Position numbers and translations under genes: made by a program. A DNA stretch of 64,000 nucleotides from Micractinium sp. NFX-FRZ (Eukaryota; Chlorophyta; Trebouxiophyceae; Chlorellales; Chlorellaceae). This document shows, piece after piece, positions 10,601 through 21,300 of the stretch. The first letter of the stretch is position 1. The number at the start of each line of letters is the position of its first letter. The DNA lies in the NCBI GenBank assembly GCA_029339195.1, contig JAPTJF010000130.1:62001-126000 (forward strand), written 5' to 3'. Under the pieces are notes generated by a model. That model searched no databases, was not told the origin of the DNA, and was given only the letters and a program-made list of their open reading frames with translations.

Positions 10601-13600
10601 CGCAAGCTGCGCAGCGTGGACGCCGCGGTGCAGCTGCTGCACAGCTTCCGCCGCATCCAGGTGTGGCGTGCCGGGGAGACACGCATGCATGGGTGTCCAG
10701 CTTGGTAGGATGTGCACTTGCACTTCCATGAAGCCGGAACGAAGGGGCCAGTGCTGTGCAGGCCAGCGTGCTCTCCTCATGACCTGCATGCCCTCCATGC
10801 CGCGTGTTGTGGTGCAGACCCAGGGTGCGATGCAGCAGCAGATGGCTGACAAGCTGGCGGCGGTGCTGGAACACTTCATCAACGAGGTGGGTGCTGGTGT
10901 GTGCATGGATGGATGCAGGCGCTCGGAAGGGCTTGGGTGGGTGGGTGGGTGCTGCATCCTGCCTGCCTGCCATGCCTGTGAAGGGTGGGTGGATGCTGCA
11001 TCCTGCCTGCCTGCCATGCCTCTGAATGCCTTGGAGGCAGCTGCCTGAGGGATGCACAACGCTGCTGTGTTGAAACTAGCACTCGCTGGCCATCTTGTTT
11101 TTACTAGCTTGCTTGCCTGGCCGCCTGCCCCATGGCTCACCCTGCCCACAGATATCCGCTGTGCGGCGCCTGTTTGAGGATGGCCGTGATAACCCGCCGC
11201 TGGCGCGCAACATGCCGCCGGTGGCGGGCTCTGTCAAATGGAGCCGGGGGCTGCTGGTGCGCCTGCGCCGCACCTGGGTGCGGCTGCAGGGGCTGAACAG
11301 CGAGCTGGAGTCGATGGAACAGGGGCGGCGGGCGGCGGCAGCTATGACAGGTGCGGAAGGGGAAGGGAAGGGAAGGCACGGGGCGTGAGGGCATAGGGTG
11401 GGCTGCAGGGCTGTGCAGGGAGCTGGAGGGCATGGTGCAGGGTATGCGGGGGCGGGGACTATTAACAACCACATGGCGGGCGCGTGGGGTGGGGAGGCTG
11501 CTTTGTGAGGAGAGGAGACAGAGCAATCTGGTCCCTGCTTCTCTGACACACACACTCCCTGCACATGGTGTGCATGCATGGGGGGGTGCTGTCATCCTTA
11601 ACTGATATCTGCCTCCACTTCTGCTTGCCCATCCTCTCACCCTGCAGAGCTGGCCAGAGACATGCTGCGCTACGAGAAGGCGCGCTTTGCCGCCTGGTGC
11701 AGCACAGTAGACGGCACAGTGACAGCGGGCCTGCAGCAGCCGCTGCTGTGCCGCCAGGCGCTACCAACAGACGCGGACGGCAGCGCTGGCAGCGCTGGCG
11801 CAACCGGCGGCGCAGATGCAGCGTCTGGGGGCCAGAAGGCAGCCGGCGGGGGTGCGGCCGGCGGCAAGCGAGTGGCCATCAACTTCCCAGAGGCTTTGCT
11901 GTGCCTCACACGGGAGGCCAAGTATTTGGACCAGCTTGGCTTTGGGGTGCCGCAGCTGGCGGTGAACCTGGCGCTGCAGGAGGGGCAGCTGCGGTGCGGG
12001 GGCAGGGGTGGCGCATGGGGATGGGCAGTTGGGGTTGGTCATTGGGGGCGCAAGATGTGGGAGCATGGCATTGCCTGCCCAGCTGCTTGCACCCCGTGCT
12101 CGTAGCTTCCACAGATGCTGCTGACTCGCTGCCTTGCTTTCCCTACCCCTGTTGCAAGGCGCGCTCCCAGGGACTGAGCGGCCTTCTCCTGCTGCGGCGG
12201 CGACCTCTCTCTTGCACTGCCCACTAGAGATTCTCACAGTGCACCTGCTACTGCCTCCCTTGCTCTCATTACTCTGCAGAGAGCACTTCCAGGAGCTGGG
12301 CACCATGCTACAGCGGCACGCCTCCGCTTCTGCCACGCTGCGCGGCCCCGAGCGTGCGCTGCTGGCGGAGCAGCTGGCGGCGCTGGAGGCGGCGCTAGAG
12401 CCGGGGCTGTCCCGCCTGAACTGGACCTCCCTCACCATCCCAGACTTTGTGGCCTCGGTCACCAAGGTGTGCACTATCACTAGTGCCTTGATCCTATATA
12501 GGTCGGCCGGTGCCAGTGAAGCGGGCAGCACTGCAGCCGGTGCTGCGGTGGACATGGGCTGCCATGCACCACGTGCTGGGTGCTCCAGCGGCAAGCTAGA
12601 GATCTGGTGCGTTCTTATGTTCCTGACGATCCTGACGACCCTGCTGTTTGATGTCCTCCTCCATCACCCCGTCACAGGCGGTGGACCAATTTGCGGCTCT
12701 GGTGGCCCAGGTGCAGAAGAACACGGCTCTGATTGAGAAGACAATCCACCACATCAGCCGGGCGAAGCTGCTCCCTCCCGACGCCCCTGCGGTGGCTTCC
12801 ACTGCCCCTGTGTCCGCCAGCAAGGCAGGGCAGGAGCGGCAACCTTCGCGTCCACAAACGGGCAACCCTGGTGCAATGGCAGCAGCCCCAGCGGCGCAGT
12901 CACGGCCGGCCACAGCCGCAGCAGCAGTGGGCCAGGCAGCAGGGCAGCAGCCTGGGCCAGGGCTAGAGGCGTCATCGGCACCGGACGTGCCAGATTTGCA
13001 GGAGTTCTACGAGGACTTTGAGCAGCACCGGCTGGACGTGAGTGGGAAGGGGGGGCCGGGGTGGTGGGAGGGTGGGGTTGGGTCAACAGAGCTGGCCTGC
13101 TCGCCCAGGCTCACAAGAAGGGAGTACGCCGGCATGGCACTCCTGTCGCCCCTGTACCCCAGGGTAGGCAACGGGTGTACCATCCCGCCAGCCACTCCTG
13201 CTTGCCTCCCCACCTCACCTGCCTCGTCCCTTCTCTCCCACAGGTGGTCGAGGCCCTGGCGGCCCGCTACCGCTCTGTGGGCCCCCTGCTGATCAAGGTG
13301 GAGGAGCTGGTGGCGGGGAGCGCCACCGGCAAGTCGCCACGCCTGGCTGGGTGAGTGCCTGGCTGGACGAACCTGTGCCATGTGTGCAGGCACCTTTATT
13401 GCACCGTGCGGCACAGAGCGTGAACAGCGTGGGAAGGTGTGCAGAAACACCCTTTGGCCATGCACTGCCTCATTTCATCTTGACTGTTGGCAACAGCTTG
13501 TGTTGCCACGTCCCTGCTGCTGCTGCTGCTGCTGCTGCTGCTAAAAAGACCAGTGTCACCAGTGTCTTTTTGCTGGCTGCCCTTGTGGTGCACCGTGCTG

Positions 13601-16184
13601 GCCCGCTCATGAGCATGCACCCCCTCCCCTCTCCTGCCCTCTGCCCCACAGGTACTATGCCTACTGGGAGCGCCGCCTGTTTGGCGCTGTGTGCGGCATG
13701 GTGGTGTCCGGGCTGCAGGCCTTCCACGACCGCCTGCACGCCTGCCGCGCACACGGGGGTGCGCCGCAAGAGGTGGAGGACGCCGAGGCATCCAAGCCGG
13801 GCAAGCCGCCGCTCTTCCGGGTGCGCCGTTCCCTTCCCCGCTGCCCATGCGGTGCTCCCCGGCTGTCGGCTGATTGCCGCTCGTGCCCCTCCAGCGTGCT
13901 GCCTTCTGCTGCCTCGCCCTAACCCACATTCGCTCGTCAACATCGCCCATGCTCCGTAGTCCCTCCCCACATGCTGTCCACTCACCCCCTGCCTGCCCCC
14001 CCATGTGGTGCCATGGTCCCCCATCAGTCCCCAAGACTGTGATGAACCCCTGTGCTGCCTTCCCCTCGGCCCTAGATGCCCCATTTGCCTCGCCGTAGCG
14101 CCCCAACGCCCCCCTCCCCCCCACCCCACCCCACCTCACCCCAACATCCACACAAACGCACCGCAGGTGGCGCTGTCCCTCATCCCCCCAGAGGTCGTGG
14201 TGGCTCCCTCCGCCGCTGAGGTGGGCCGCCAGCTGGGCCGGCTGCTGCGCAACCTGGTAGAGAGCGCCAAGCCCTTTGTGCGCTGGATGGACGGCACGTG
14301 CCTGGAGTCCCCCGAGCAGTGAGTTGTGGCTGGCTGGCTGGCTGGCTGGCCGGGCGGTGCGCTCGGCAGGGTGGCATGCTGGGAGGCCAAAAGGGAAGGC
14401 GCCCTGGTGCAGACAGAGTGCCGTGCGCCCGCCAGGCGGCGGCTGCCTGGCTGGCGGGGCCAGCTCTGGTCAGGGCCGGGGCGCTTGCTTGCTGCAGCTC
14501 TGCCTGCTCTCTGGCCTGCAAGCACGCATTCATGCCAGCCTCCCTGCCCCCCACCCAACGTGTCTCCTCACTTAGGTTTGTGTATGGCGAGGATGCGGAA
14601 CCCTTCGTCTTCTCCTTCTTTGCCGACGTCAGCCAGAGCCCCGCCGTCATCCGCGCCATGCTGCTGGCGCAGCACGAGGTGCAGCGCGCTCTGGCGGGGG
14701 TGGGCAAGGCCGCCGAGCGCTGGCGCGCCATTGGGGCGCTGTGGAAGCTGGACCGTGCTGCTGCACTGGCCAAACTCAAGTGAGAGGGTTGAGGAGGAGG
14801 CACGGGGGCCCTGCTGAGGGGCTGTTTGAGTGCAGGCCAGTGGGGTGCTACCTGGCCTGCATGCCTTTACAGATGTGTCGGCTCGCGAGCAGGCAAGCTT
14901 GCAGCGCACATTTCGTGTCAAAATTCGTGCCCGCCAAGGATGACGCCAGTGGAGCCCTGAGAGCCTGCGTTTGCTTCCCGGCGCTTCCCATGCCTTCAGG
15001 GCCCGCAAGCTCAGCCAGGCGGCAGGCGAGGAGAAGCTGGCGCAGTACCACCGTGTGGGGGAGGACGCCTGGGCGGCAGGCAGCGACCAGGATGTGCACT
15101 TCATACGCGTCAGGTGAGGGCTGAGGCATAGGTGCCGGCAGCCGAGGAGAGATGCATGTTTTGAGGTGCACCAATATCACATCTTGTGCCTGGCAAAGGT
15201 TGCAGGCGTCTAGGCAGCACCCTCCATTTCAGCCCACATGTGCCTCAGGCGTGGTAGTCTGTATTCAAAACCGCGTCGCTGGCTGCCCCGCCCCCGCAGG
15301 TGTGCTCCGCTGGCGTCCGCCGTGCGTTTCGAGGCGCAGGCCTGGGTGCGGGGCATTGCTGCGGTGATGGCAGAGGCAGATGCTCCCAAGGTGGAGGCGC
15401 TCAGCCAGCAGGCAAGTTTGGGAGGACACAGTCACAATGCTGCTGGAGGTGGTGCGGCCAATGGGGGGTGTGGTGCACCGGGAGGGCTACGGGGCGATGC
15501 TGCATCGCAGGACGGCAGCTGGTGTTGCTGTGTGCTGTGCTTGCTGCAGGCAGGACCCAAGCTGCTGCTGCCCCACGAAGCCAGCCCACCTATCCTATCA
15601 GCAGCTCTCCACCTGTGGGGCGCTTCACAGGGACGCACCTCTTGCCCGGGGCTAGTTGACGCTGCTGTCAAGCCATTCACCAGAGCCGATTCCACCCTTG
15701 ACCAACACCAATGCATGTGCAGGCTGCCAAACTACTGGAAGCGGTGCAGAGGGAGGCGGCGGAGGAGGCAGATGTGGAGGCCATCAGCGGTGCCATCACG
15801 TCAGCAGAGGCTGCCGCTCCAGGCGCTGCGTCTGCGTGCGGCGAGCTGGCAGAGCGCTGCCGTGGGCGGTGGGCCTATGTCGTGCCGCCAGATGAGGCCG
15901 CAATGCAGGCGGAGCTTGCAGCCATTGAGGCCGCAAAGGCGGCCTGGGGTCGGCTGCTGGCTGCAGCAACAGAGCGGGCGCAGCAGGGGGTGAAGCTGCC
16001 ACACCTGGCAGCAGCCGCCAGCGAGGATGGTGTGGGAAGCGAGGCCAGCAAGCAGAGTCACCGCAAGTCGGTGATGCCGGGAAGGAGCAGCACGCTGATG
16101 CGCAGTGCCTCCAATGCCTCAACAGCATCTACTGCCTCCAGCAAGCGGCGGGGCCCCTCGCGGGCAGCAGCCAGCCGACAGTAG
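7628..16184 (+). CDS. Dynein heavy-chain tail protein lacking motor
   Basis: Eighteen exons (7628-7742, 7848-9112, 9293-9370, 9584-9793, 10108-10230, 10457-10660, 10818-10886, 11152-11350, 11648-11993, 12280-12466, 12678-13037, 13244-13350, 13652-13820, 14167-14318, 14576-14779, 15000-15113, 15300-15411, 15723-16184) all join in phase to give 1,491 residues. After a Pro/Ser/Ala-rich N-terminus of about 300 residues the sequence follows the DHC_N1 tail of axonemal dyneins: IWVISRYFGDDVHMSNLLER, ARWEFNRALLFEKTNHI, FRQFLGPELKAVTGN, LIDTCFRKLRSVDAAVQLLH, NMPPVAGSVKWSRGLLVRL, INFPEALLCLTREAKYL, LNWTSLTIPDF, YYAYWERRLFGA, ALSLIPPEVVVAPSAAEV, FVRWMDGTC. Homology fades near residue 1,340, where the DHC_N2 linker should begin. 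No linker, AAA+ module (no P-loop) or stalk follows. Instead there is a basic Ser-rich tail, a stop and a TGTAA signal at +104. Full-length heavy chains are about 4,500 residues. The tail domain normally dimerises and binds intermediate chains. Intron 17 is GC-AG. Confidence 0.88.
10939..11026. repeat. Two-copy 44-bp tandem repeat in intron
   Basis: Two near-identical units (10939-10982 and 10983-11026) with core GCTGCATCCTGCCTGCC lie in the intron after exon 7 of the dynein-tail gene. Confidence 0.85.
13514..13542. repeat. CTG/GCT microsatellite in intron
   Basis: About nine to ten uninterrupted CTG units lie in intron 12 of the dynein-tail gene. Confidence 0.9.
14327..14350. repeat. TGGC tetranucleotide repeat in intron
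   Basis: Six TGGC units start nine bases past the donor of exon 14 of the dynein-tail gene. Confidence 0.88.
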
Positions 16185-16287
16185 GCGGGGCGGCCCACCT
16201 GGTGGCGGAAACTGGCTGTTGCAACTCTGACTCGTCTGTGATCAGTAGCACATGTGTGTCAAATGAGGAAGCAGACCTTGTACGATT

Positions 16288-16292
16288 TGTAA
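16288..16292 (+). terminator. TGTAA polyadenylation signal, dynein-tail gene
   Basis: The green-algal poly(A) pentamer lies about 104 nt after the stop codon. It supports a genuine transcript end for the motorless protein rather than a truncated model. Confidence 0.6.
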
Positions 16293-16420
16293 CCGTGGTT
16301 TGACTTGGAAGCAAGGCTCATCAACCGGCCGCCTGCTGCGCCCGCTTGCCAGCGGACGGGCGGGACGCCAGCATTGCAACCCGCGTGGGCCTTAAGGGCC
16401 ATCGGCGCTGGCAAGCGCAA

Positions 16421-16426
16421 TATAAT
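16421..16426 (+). promoter_or_regulatory. TATA-like element upstream of NC2-beta
   Basis: TATAAT stands out in the GC-rich background about 370 bp before the NC2-beta ATG. It lies just before a pyrimidine-rich stretch that could hold the transcription start. The assignment rests on sequence appearance only. Confidence 0.35.
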
Positions 16427-16796
16427 CGATTGCTTCTACGTCTACCATCCTCTCCAAACCGGTCCAAGCCCTCCTGAACCCCAGCTCGACTCAAGTCGGC
16501 CGCCTGCCCTCTGCTCTTGAGGTCCGTCAGCCATTTGCATCTGGGCTGCATCCGGCGTCTCGTGCTGCGCGGGGGCGCACACCTGCGCCATCAAGCAGTT
16601 CTGCTCCCCCACCGTGGCTGGTTCCCTTGCCGACCCCTCATTTTGCCGCACCCGCAGGCGCTTTCGGCTGGCAGTTACCGGCTGAGCATCGCGCGTTAGG
16701 CGTCTGCAAGCAGAAGCGGCGCGGGCAGGCAGTGGCGGTGGCAGCTTCGGCAGCAGCGGCAGCGGCAGGGCGTTGACAGCACACCGGCAGGGCAGG

Positions 16797-17843
16797 ATGG
16801 CAGGCGACGATGACGTCGGCCTGCCCAAGTCCAGCCTGCAAAAGGCGATCAAGGACGTGCTTCCGGGCGACATGCGGATTGCGGGGGATGCAAGCGACCT
16901 GCTGGTCCAGTGCTGCAACCAGTTTGTGCACCTGGTCTCCACACAGGCCAACGTTGTGAGCGAGCGGGAGAAGCGGAGCACCATCAGCCCGGAGCACGTG
17001 GTGCGAGCGCTGGAGGAGCTGGAGTTTGGGGGGCAGTATGTGGAGGCGGTCAAGGCAGGTGAGGCGCTGGTGCGGGGCGGGCACGTGCAATGTAGCGCTC
17101 GTGTGCGGGGCAGGGCAAAATGCGTACTGGTGGGGTGGCAACAGGGTTTCGAAAATGAGGAGCCTTGGCTGGGCTGGGATGGCGGCGCTGTCAGCTGTTG
17201 CAGAGGGCGAGGCAGCTGGGCTTTGTTCTGCCATTCAATACACTCATGTGGTTCCTCGTCAGGAGCATGCCAACCAGCCTCCCCAGCCTCACCTATCCCT
17301 CCCCCTGCCTCGCCCCTGCCCCTGCCCCACCCGCTCGCAGTGTGGGAGGAGTGGAAGGTGGACAACAAGGAGCACCACCAGCAGAAGCTAGCGCACCGGA
17401 AGAGCGGCACGGCGCAGGGCACGGGGTTGACGCAGCAGCAGCTGATTGAGCTGCAGCACAGGCTGTTTGAGGAGGCGCGGGCGGCCACTCTGTCTGGCCC
17501 GCTGCCCAGCCTGGGCCCCCTGCCCAGCATGTCTTTGGAGGGAGCAGGACCGGAGGCAGCAGCAGCAGCGGCAGCAGCAGCAGCGGCTGGGGCAGGCGAT
17601 GCAGCGGCACCCGGGCAGCAGCAGGCGGCGCTGCAGGAGCAGCAGCCGCAGGAGCAGCAGCAGGTGCAGGGCGCGGTGGTGGCGGCTACGCCAGCGGCGG
17701 TGCAGCCCGCAGACAGCACGCAAGCAGCAGAGCAGCAGATGGCAGCGCCGGGAGGCGCAGCTGATGGGGCGACAGATGCAGCAGCGGAGGGTGACGACGT
17801 GTTGGATGACGTGGACGATGTTGACAGCGAAATTGTGGGCTGA
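16797..17843 (+). CDS. DR1: NC2-beta/Dr1 TBP-binding transcription repressor
   Basis: NC2-beta pairs with NC2-alpha through a histone fold and binds TBP on DNA, blocking TFIIA and TFIIB entry. Two exons (16797-17058, 17341-17843) give 254 residues. The histone fold spans about residues 8-88: LPKSSLQKAIKDVLPGDMRI, SDLLVQCCNQFVHLVS, NVVSEREKRSTISPEHVVRA, LEELEFGGQYVEAVK. The conserved basic/aromatic segment EEWKVDNKEHHQQKL follows directly across the intron. The C-terminal half is Ala/Gln-rich (low complexity), as in animal Dr1, and closes with the acidic DDVLDDVDDVDSEIVG. Animal Dr1 is about 176 residues; the extra length here is the Ala/Gln stretch. Transcription converges on the HECT ligase gene. 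Confidence 0.93.
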   Translation: MAGDDDVGLPKSSLQKAIKDVLPGDMRIAGDASDLLVQCCNQFVHLVSTQANVVSEREKRSTISPEHVVRALEELEFGGQYVEAVKAGEALVRGGHVQCSARVRGRAKCVLVGWQQGFENEEPWLGWDGGAVSCCRGRGSWALFCHSIHSCGSSSGACQPASPASPIPPPASPLPLPHPLAVWEEWKVDNKEHHQQKLAHRKSGTAQGTGLTQQQLIELQHRLFEEARAATLSGPLPSLGPLPSMSLEGAGPEAAAAAAAAAAAGAGDAAAPGQQQAALQEQQPQEQQQVQGAVVAATPAAVQPADSTQAAEQQMAAPGGAADGATDAAAEGDDVLDDVDDVDSEIVG

Positions 17844-18001
17844 CACAAGCTCTGAGTGATACTGCATCTCCTTGTTTCCTACCTGCCTTTCTTTGCCCTT
17901 CTTTGTTGTTTGGCCGTGTTGCACCCCACAGCTGCAGTGTAGCTTCATGCCTACCTGGCACCGACACTGGGCGTTTCCAGAGGTTGAGGGATGTGGGCAC
18001 C

Positions 18002-18006
18002 TTACA
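18002..18006 (-). terminator. TGTAA polyadenylation signal, HECT ligase gene
   Basis: TTACA on the plus strand is TGTAA on the minus strand, about 370 nt past the HECT ligase stop. It lies within the presumed NC2-beta 3' untranslated region. Confidence 0.45.
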
Positions 18007-18122
18007 AGCGGGTGTGGTTCAATGGCCGCAAATACAAGGGGAAGGGGATTTGAGCTCGGAAAGGCGGAAGCGCTGCCCGCCCAGGGGGGAGAGGGCTTGG
18101 GGGCATAGCAGAGGAGAGGCTA

Positions 18123-18127
18123 TGTAA
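18123..18127 (+). terminator. TGTAA polyadenylation signal, NC2-beta gene
   Basis: The pentamer lies about 280 nt after the NC2-beta stop and beyond the opposing minus-strand signal, so the two 3' untranslated regions would overlap. Confidence 0.5.
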
Positions 18128-18376
18128 AATTGGTGAGCACGGGTGGTTGCGACGAAATGGGCCGTTGCAGGCGGGCGCAATAAGTACGGGGCGGGCGGTG
18201 GAAAAGGGAGTACCAAGCGGAAATACAAACGAAAAAGCGATTTGCAATGTCGTTGCTACCTGTGTGTGGGGGGTCGAAGGGTGTGCTGTGCGCTGCAATG
18301 TGCATACAGCTTCCTGCCTGCCTACGTTTTCGAGATCACGACATGCCACATTGGCTGCCGGCATTGACACCCTCCA

Positions 18377-21300
18377 TCACTCCAGTCCAAAGCCCTCAGA
18401 GTTGAGGATGGCCAGGCGCAGGCGGTCGGCCAGCTTCTCCTTGGAGCGGTACGACGGCAGCAGCAGGCTGTTGAAGCACGTGTGGCTGGTAGGCAGGCGG
18501 TTGCTGTCGGGGCCGTCGCGCTGCAGGAAGAAGGGAGGGAGCATTGAAGCCGGGTCAATGCTTGGGAGAGCGCAAAGCACAATGCATGAGCAGTGCGTAG
18601 CTGCTTCAAAGCCGGCTGCAGGGGCTACTGCGCAGCGACACACAAAGCATGTCCATGCCTTGCATACTACCTCCCCACTCCACCACACACAAAACTCCCT
18701 GCCCCTCCCTGTCCGTCACCACACCACACCACACCCACCTGGATGAGGCAGCGCAGGTTGCCCAGCCCGCCAATGGGTGAGCGGTCGGAGCCGGTGAAGA
18801 ACTTGAGGAAGAGCTTGCGCTCCTCCTGCGTCAGCTCACCCACCACCTGCCACAGCCACTGCACCACGCGGTGATCTGCAGGGGAGGGCAGGGTGGGCAG
18901 GGTAGGGTGAGACCTGGTGTGCGGAAGAATCCAGGCCAGGCCAGCGCTGCGCATGCAAGCCAACTCACGTCAGTAGCTCCCTCTCTGACTTTGCCCTTCC
19001 TCACAAGGCGCCTGCTCCCCCAGGCCGCCCACACACCTGGCGAGTAGCCTCCCTCGTAGCGCGCACTCTTCTGCAGGCTCTCGAAGTCCAGGAAGGGGTT
19101 GCCGCACACAAGGCGCTCCAGCTCGGTGGCGCTGAACAGCTGCAGGGCGGGCAGGGCAGGGCAGGAGAGGTGGGAGGGAGAAACAGTGTGCAATGACAGA
19201 GCAGTCTGACATGCACGGCAGGCGGGCTGTGCAGGTAGGGGGGCACTCGTTGCTGCACGGTCCCTCCGATACTGGTCAACAGTGTGGCTGGCTGTGCATC
19301 CACCACCCCTGCCCTGATCCCGCCCTGCCCTGGCGTCCCACCTGCAGCGCGGGGCCGCCACAGAGCATGAGGAACCCCTTGGCAAAGGCCTCGAACTGGG
19401 AGTGGATGGAGCGGTTGAGCCAGAAGTCGACGTACAGCTCCACAAACTCGCGGCGGTTCTCCTCTGCACAGGCGCAGCAAAGGCAGGTGAAGAGAGCGAG
19501 CGGGGAGGAGGTGGTGAGGGTGCCAGCGGTGTTGGCGGCATAGCACAGGCTGTGCAGACACAGCAAGCCAGCCAAGCTCATGTTGCAGCCTGCAGGCACA
19601 CAATTGTGAGCCCCAGAACCTGCCCCCGCCTCGCTGCAAACACAGCGACAGCACCGCAGCCCCACCACCTGCCCGCCAACAGCAGGCGGAGCCGCTCACC
19701 GGTGACGGGGATGTCTGCGCCGCCCTCCCGCAGGGGCACCACCTTGGTGTCCCCAAACCCGGGCACCTCCACCGTGAACGACTGGCAGAAGACGTCCTCC
19801 ACGCTGCCGGGGCCCTCGTACTGCAGCAGCTGGCGCAGGCTCCTGCAGGAGTGCAGCGGGTGGGAGATCGGGGTGGGAGGCGGGGGTTACGGCAGGCAAA
19901 CTGGCCGCAGCCTAGCTGCAGATGATGCTGAGGGCCAGCCGTTCAGCAGCCAGCTGGTGCACTTCCACTGTTGGCCGCCATGGCATCCCGATTGCACCTG
20001 CACCCCACCACTATACTGCCGGCCCCTGAGCCCCCGCCGTACTCGGCCCGGCCCCGCCGCGCACACTCACTTGCCCAGCGTGGGCTGCATGTCCTCCAGG
20101 TCTCGCAGCTTCACCTCCTGCCCCAGGATGCGGCGGTACAGCGCCAGGGGCAGCGGGAAGTCCAGCAGCACACCGTTGTAGATGGCCAGGCCCAGCACCT
20201 GAGCGCAGGAGGGGCCGGGATAGAGGGAGGTGTGGGAGGAGGGGGCACACCACACATCACTACGCAAGCACATCGTTTTGGTTTCGTGCAGCACGGGGCA
20301 AATAAAAACCCAACCTACAGGCAACCACCACTCCCTCCCCTCCTCCCTTCATTTCTTCTCCTTCAGTCCCGCCTCAGCGCCACCAGCGCTCACCAGTCCC
20401 AGCAGCAGGAACTCGGCGTCCGCCTCCAGGGTGGTGGGGTTGAACCAGTAGGTGCGCGACTCGGGCTGGTAGATGAGCATGCCGTAGTCGGGGCACAGCA
20501 GCTCGGTCACCAGCAGCTGGAAGAACTCCTTCTTCACGCCGCCTGCACGGGCAGAACAGCAAGCATTGGCAGAGCAGTTGGGTGAGCAGTTAGTTGACAG
20601 CGAGGGAAATCTACCTAGACATCTGTGGGCTGCGCGCCAGCAAGGGGTCCCCCACCAAGCAACCCGGGCTTGCTCCTCCTGCAACCAGCCAGGGGTCCCC
20701 CACCCACCCACCCACCCCCACCCACCCGCATCGATGCCGTCCTCCCCGATGAAGTGCACCCGCAGCGGCTTGAACAGATCCTTGGGCTTCTGCCGCGCAA
20801 TCTCATCCAGCGCGTCCTGCACGGGTGGCAGGGCGGGGCAGCAGGGGCAGGCATGTAAGCGGTCTGTGCTGGTAAGCACCAAGATGGAGTGTGGAAAGGC
20901 ACAAACAGTGCAGAGCTGCATGCAAGTACACGCGCCTGCTTCACTACGACCCCACCTCGTCCAGCCAAGCATATGCACGCAGTAACAACTCTGTCTACAC
21001 TGCATGCCTTGTCCCTCCCTTAACCCTGCTCAACCCCTCCCATCCAGGGCTCCACCACCACCCACCCACCTCAAGCAGGTGGTTGCGCCGAATGCGCAGG
21101 ATGCACATGTCGGGGTGCATGGCCGGGAAGCCGCTCTCGTCGGGGGAGGGCAGGTTGAGGGAGCCCTGCTTCCACAGAGACGGCTTCCCCGTGCCCTCGC
21201 TGGTGCCATTGATCTGCCGGCCCATCATGCGCCGCTCATCGTCCTGCACGCTGCTGCCGCTGGGGCCGGACGCGCTCTGCTGTGCGGGGCTGTCGCTGGT

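Larger units (their letters stand above)
16185..16796. other. Dynein-tail 3' end and NC2-beta promoter
   Basis: This stretch between two plus-strand genes contains the TGTAA signal of the upstream gene near its left end and a TATA-like element further right. The rest is presumed NC2-beta promoter and 5' leader. No coding sequence is supported. Confidence 0.6.

Noticed and set aside
7628..16184. Dynein tail as a decaying pseudogene
   Set aside because: All 18 exons join in phase with no internal stop or frameshift and a poly(A) signal follows, so loss by mutation is not visible in this sequence.
16442..17848. 468-codon open frame on the minus strand
   Set aside because: It lies opposite NC2-beta and its Ala/Gln-coding stretch. 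The poly-Cys, Ser and Ala runs mirror the CAG/GCA repeats, and the plus-strand histone fold is unambiguous.
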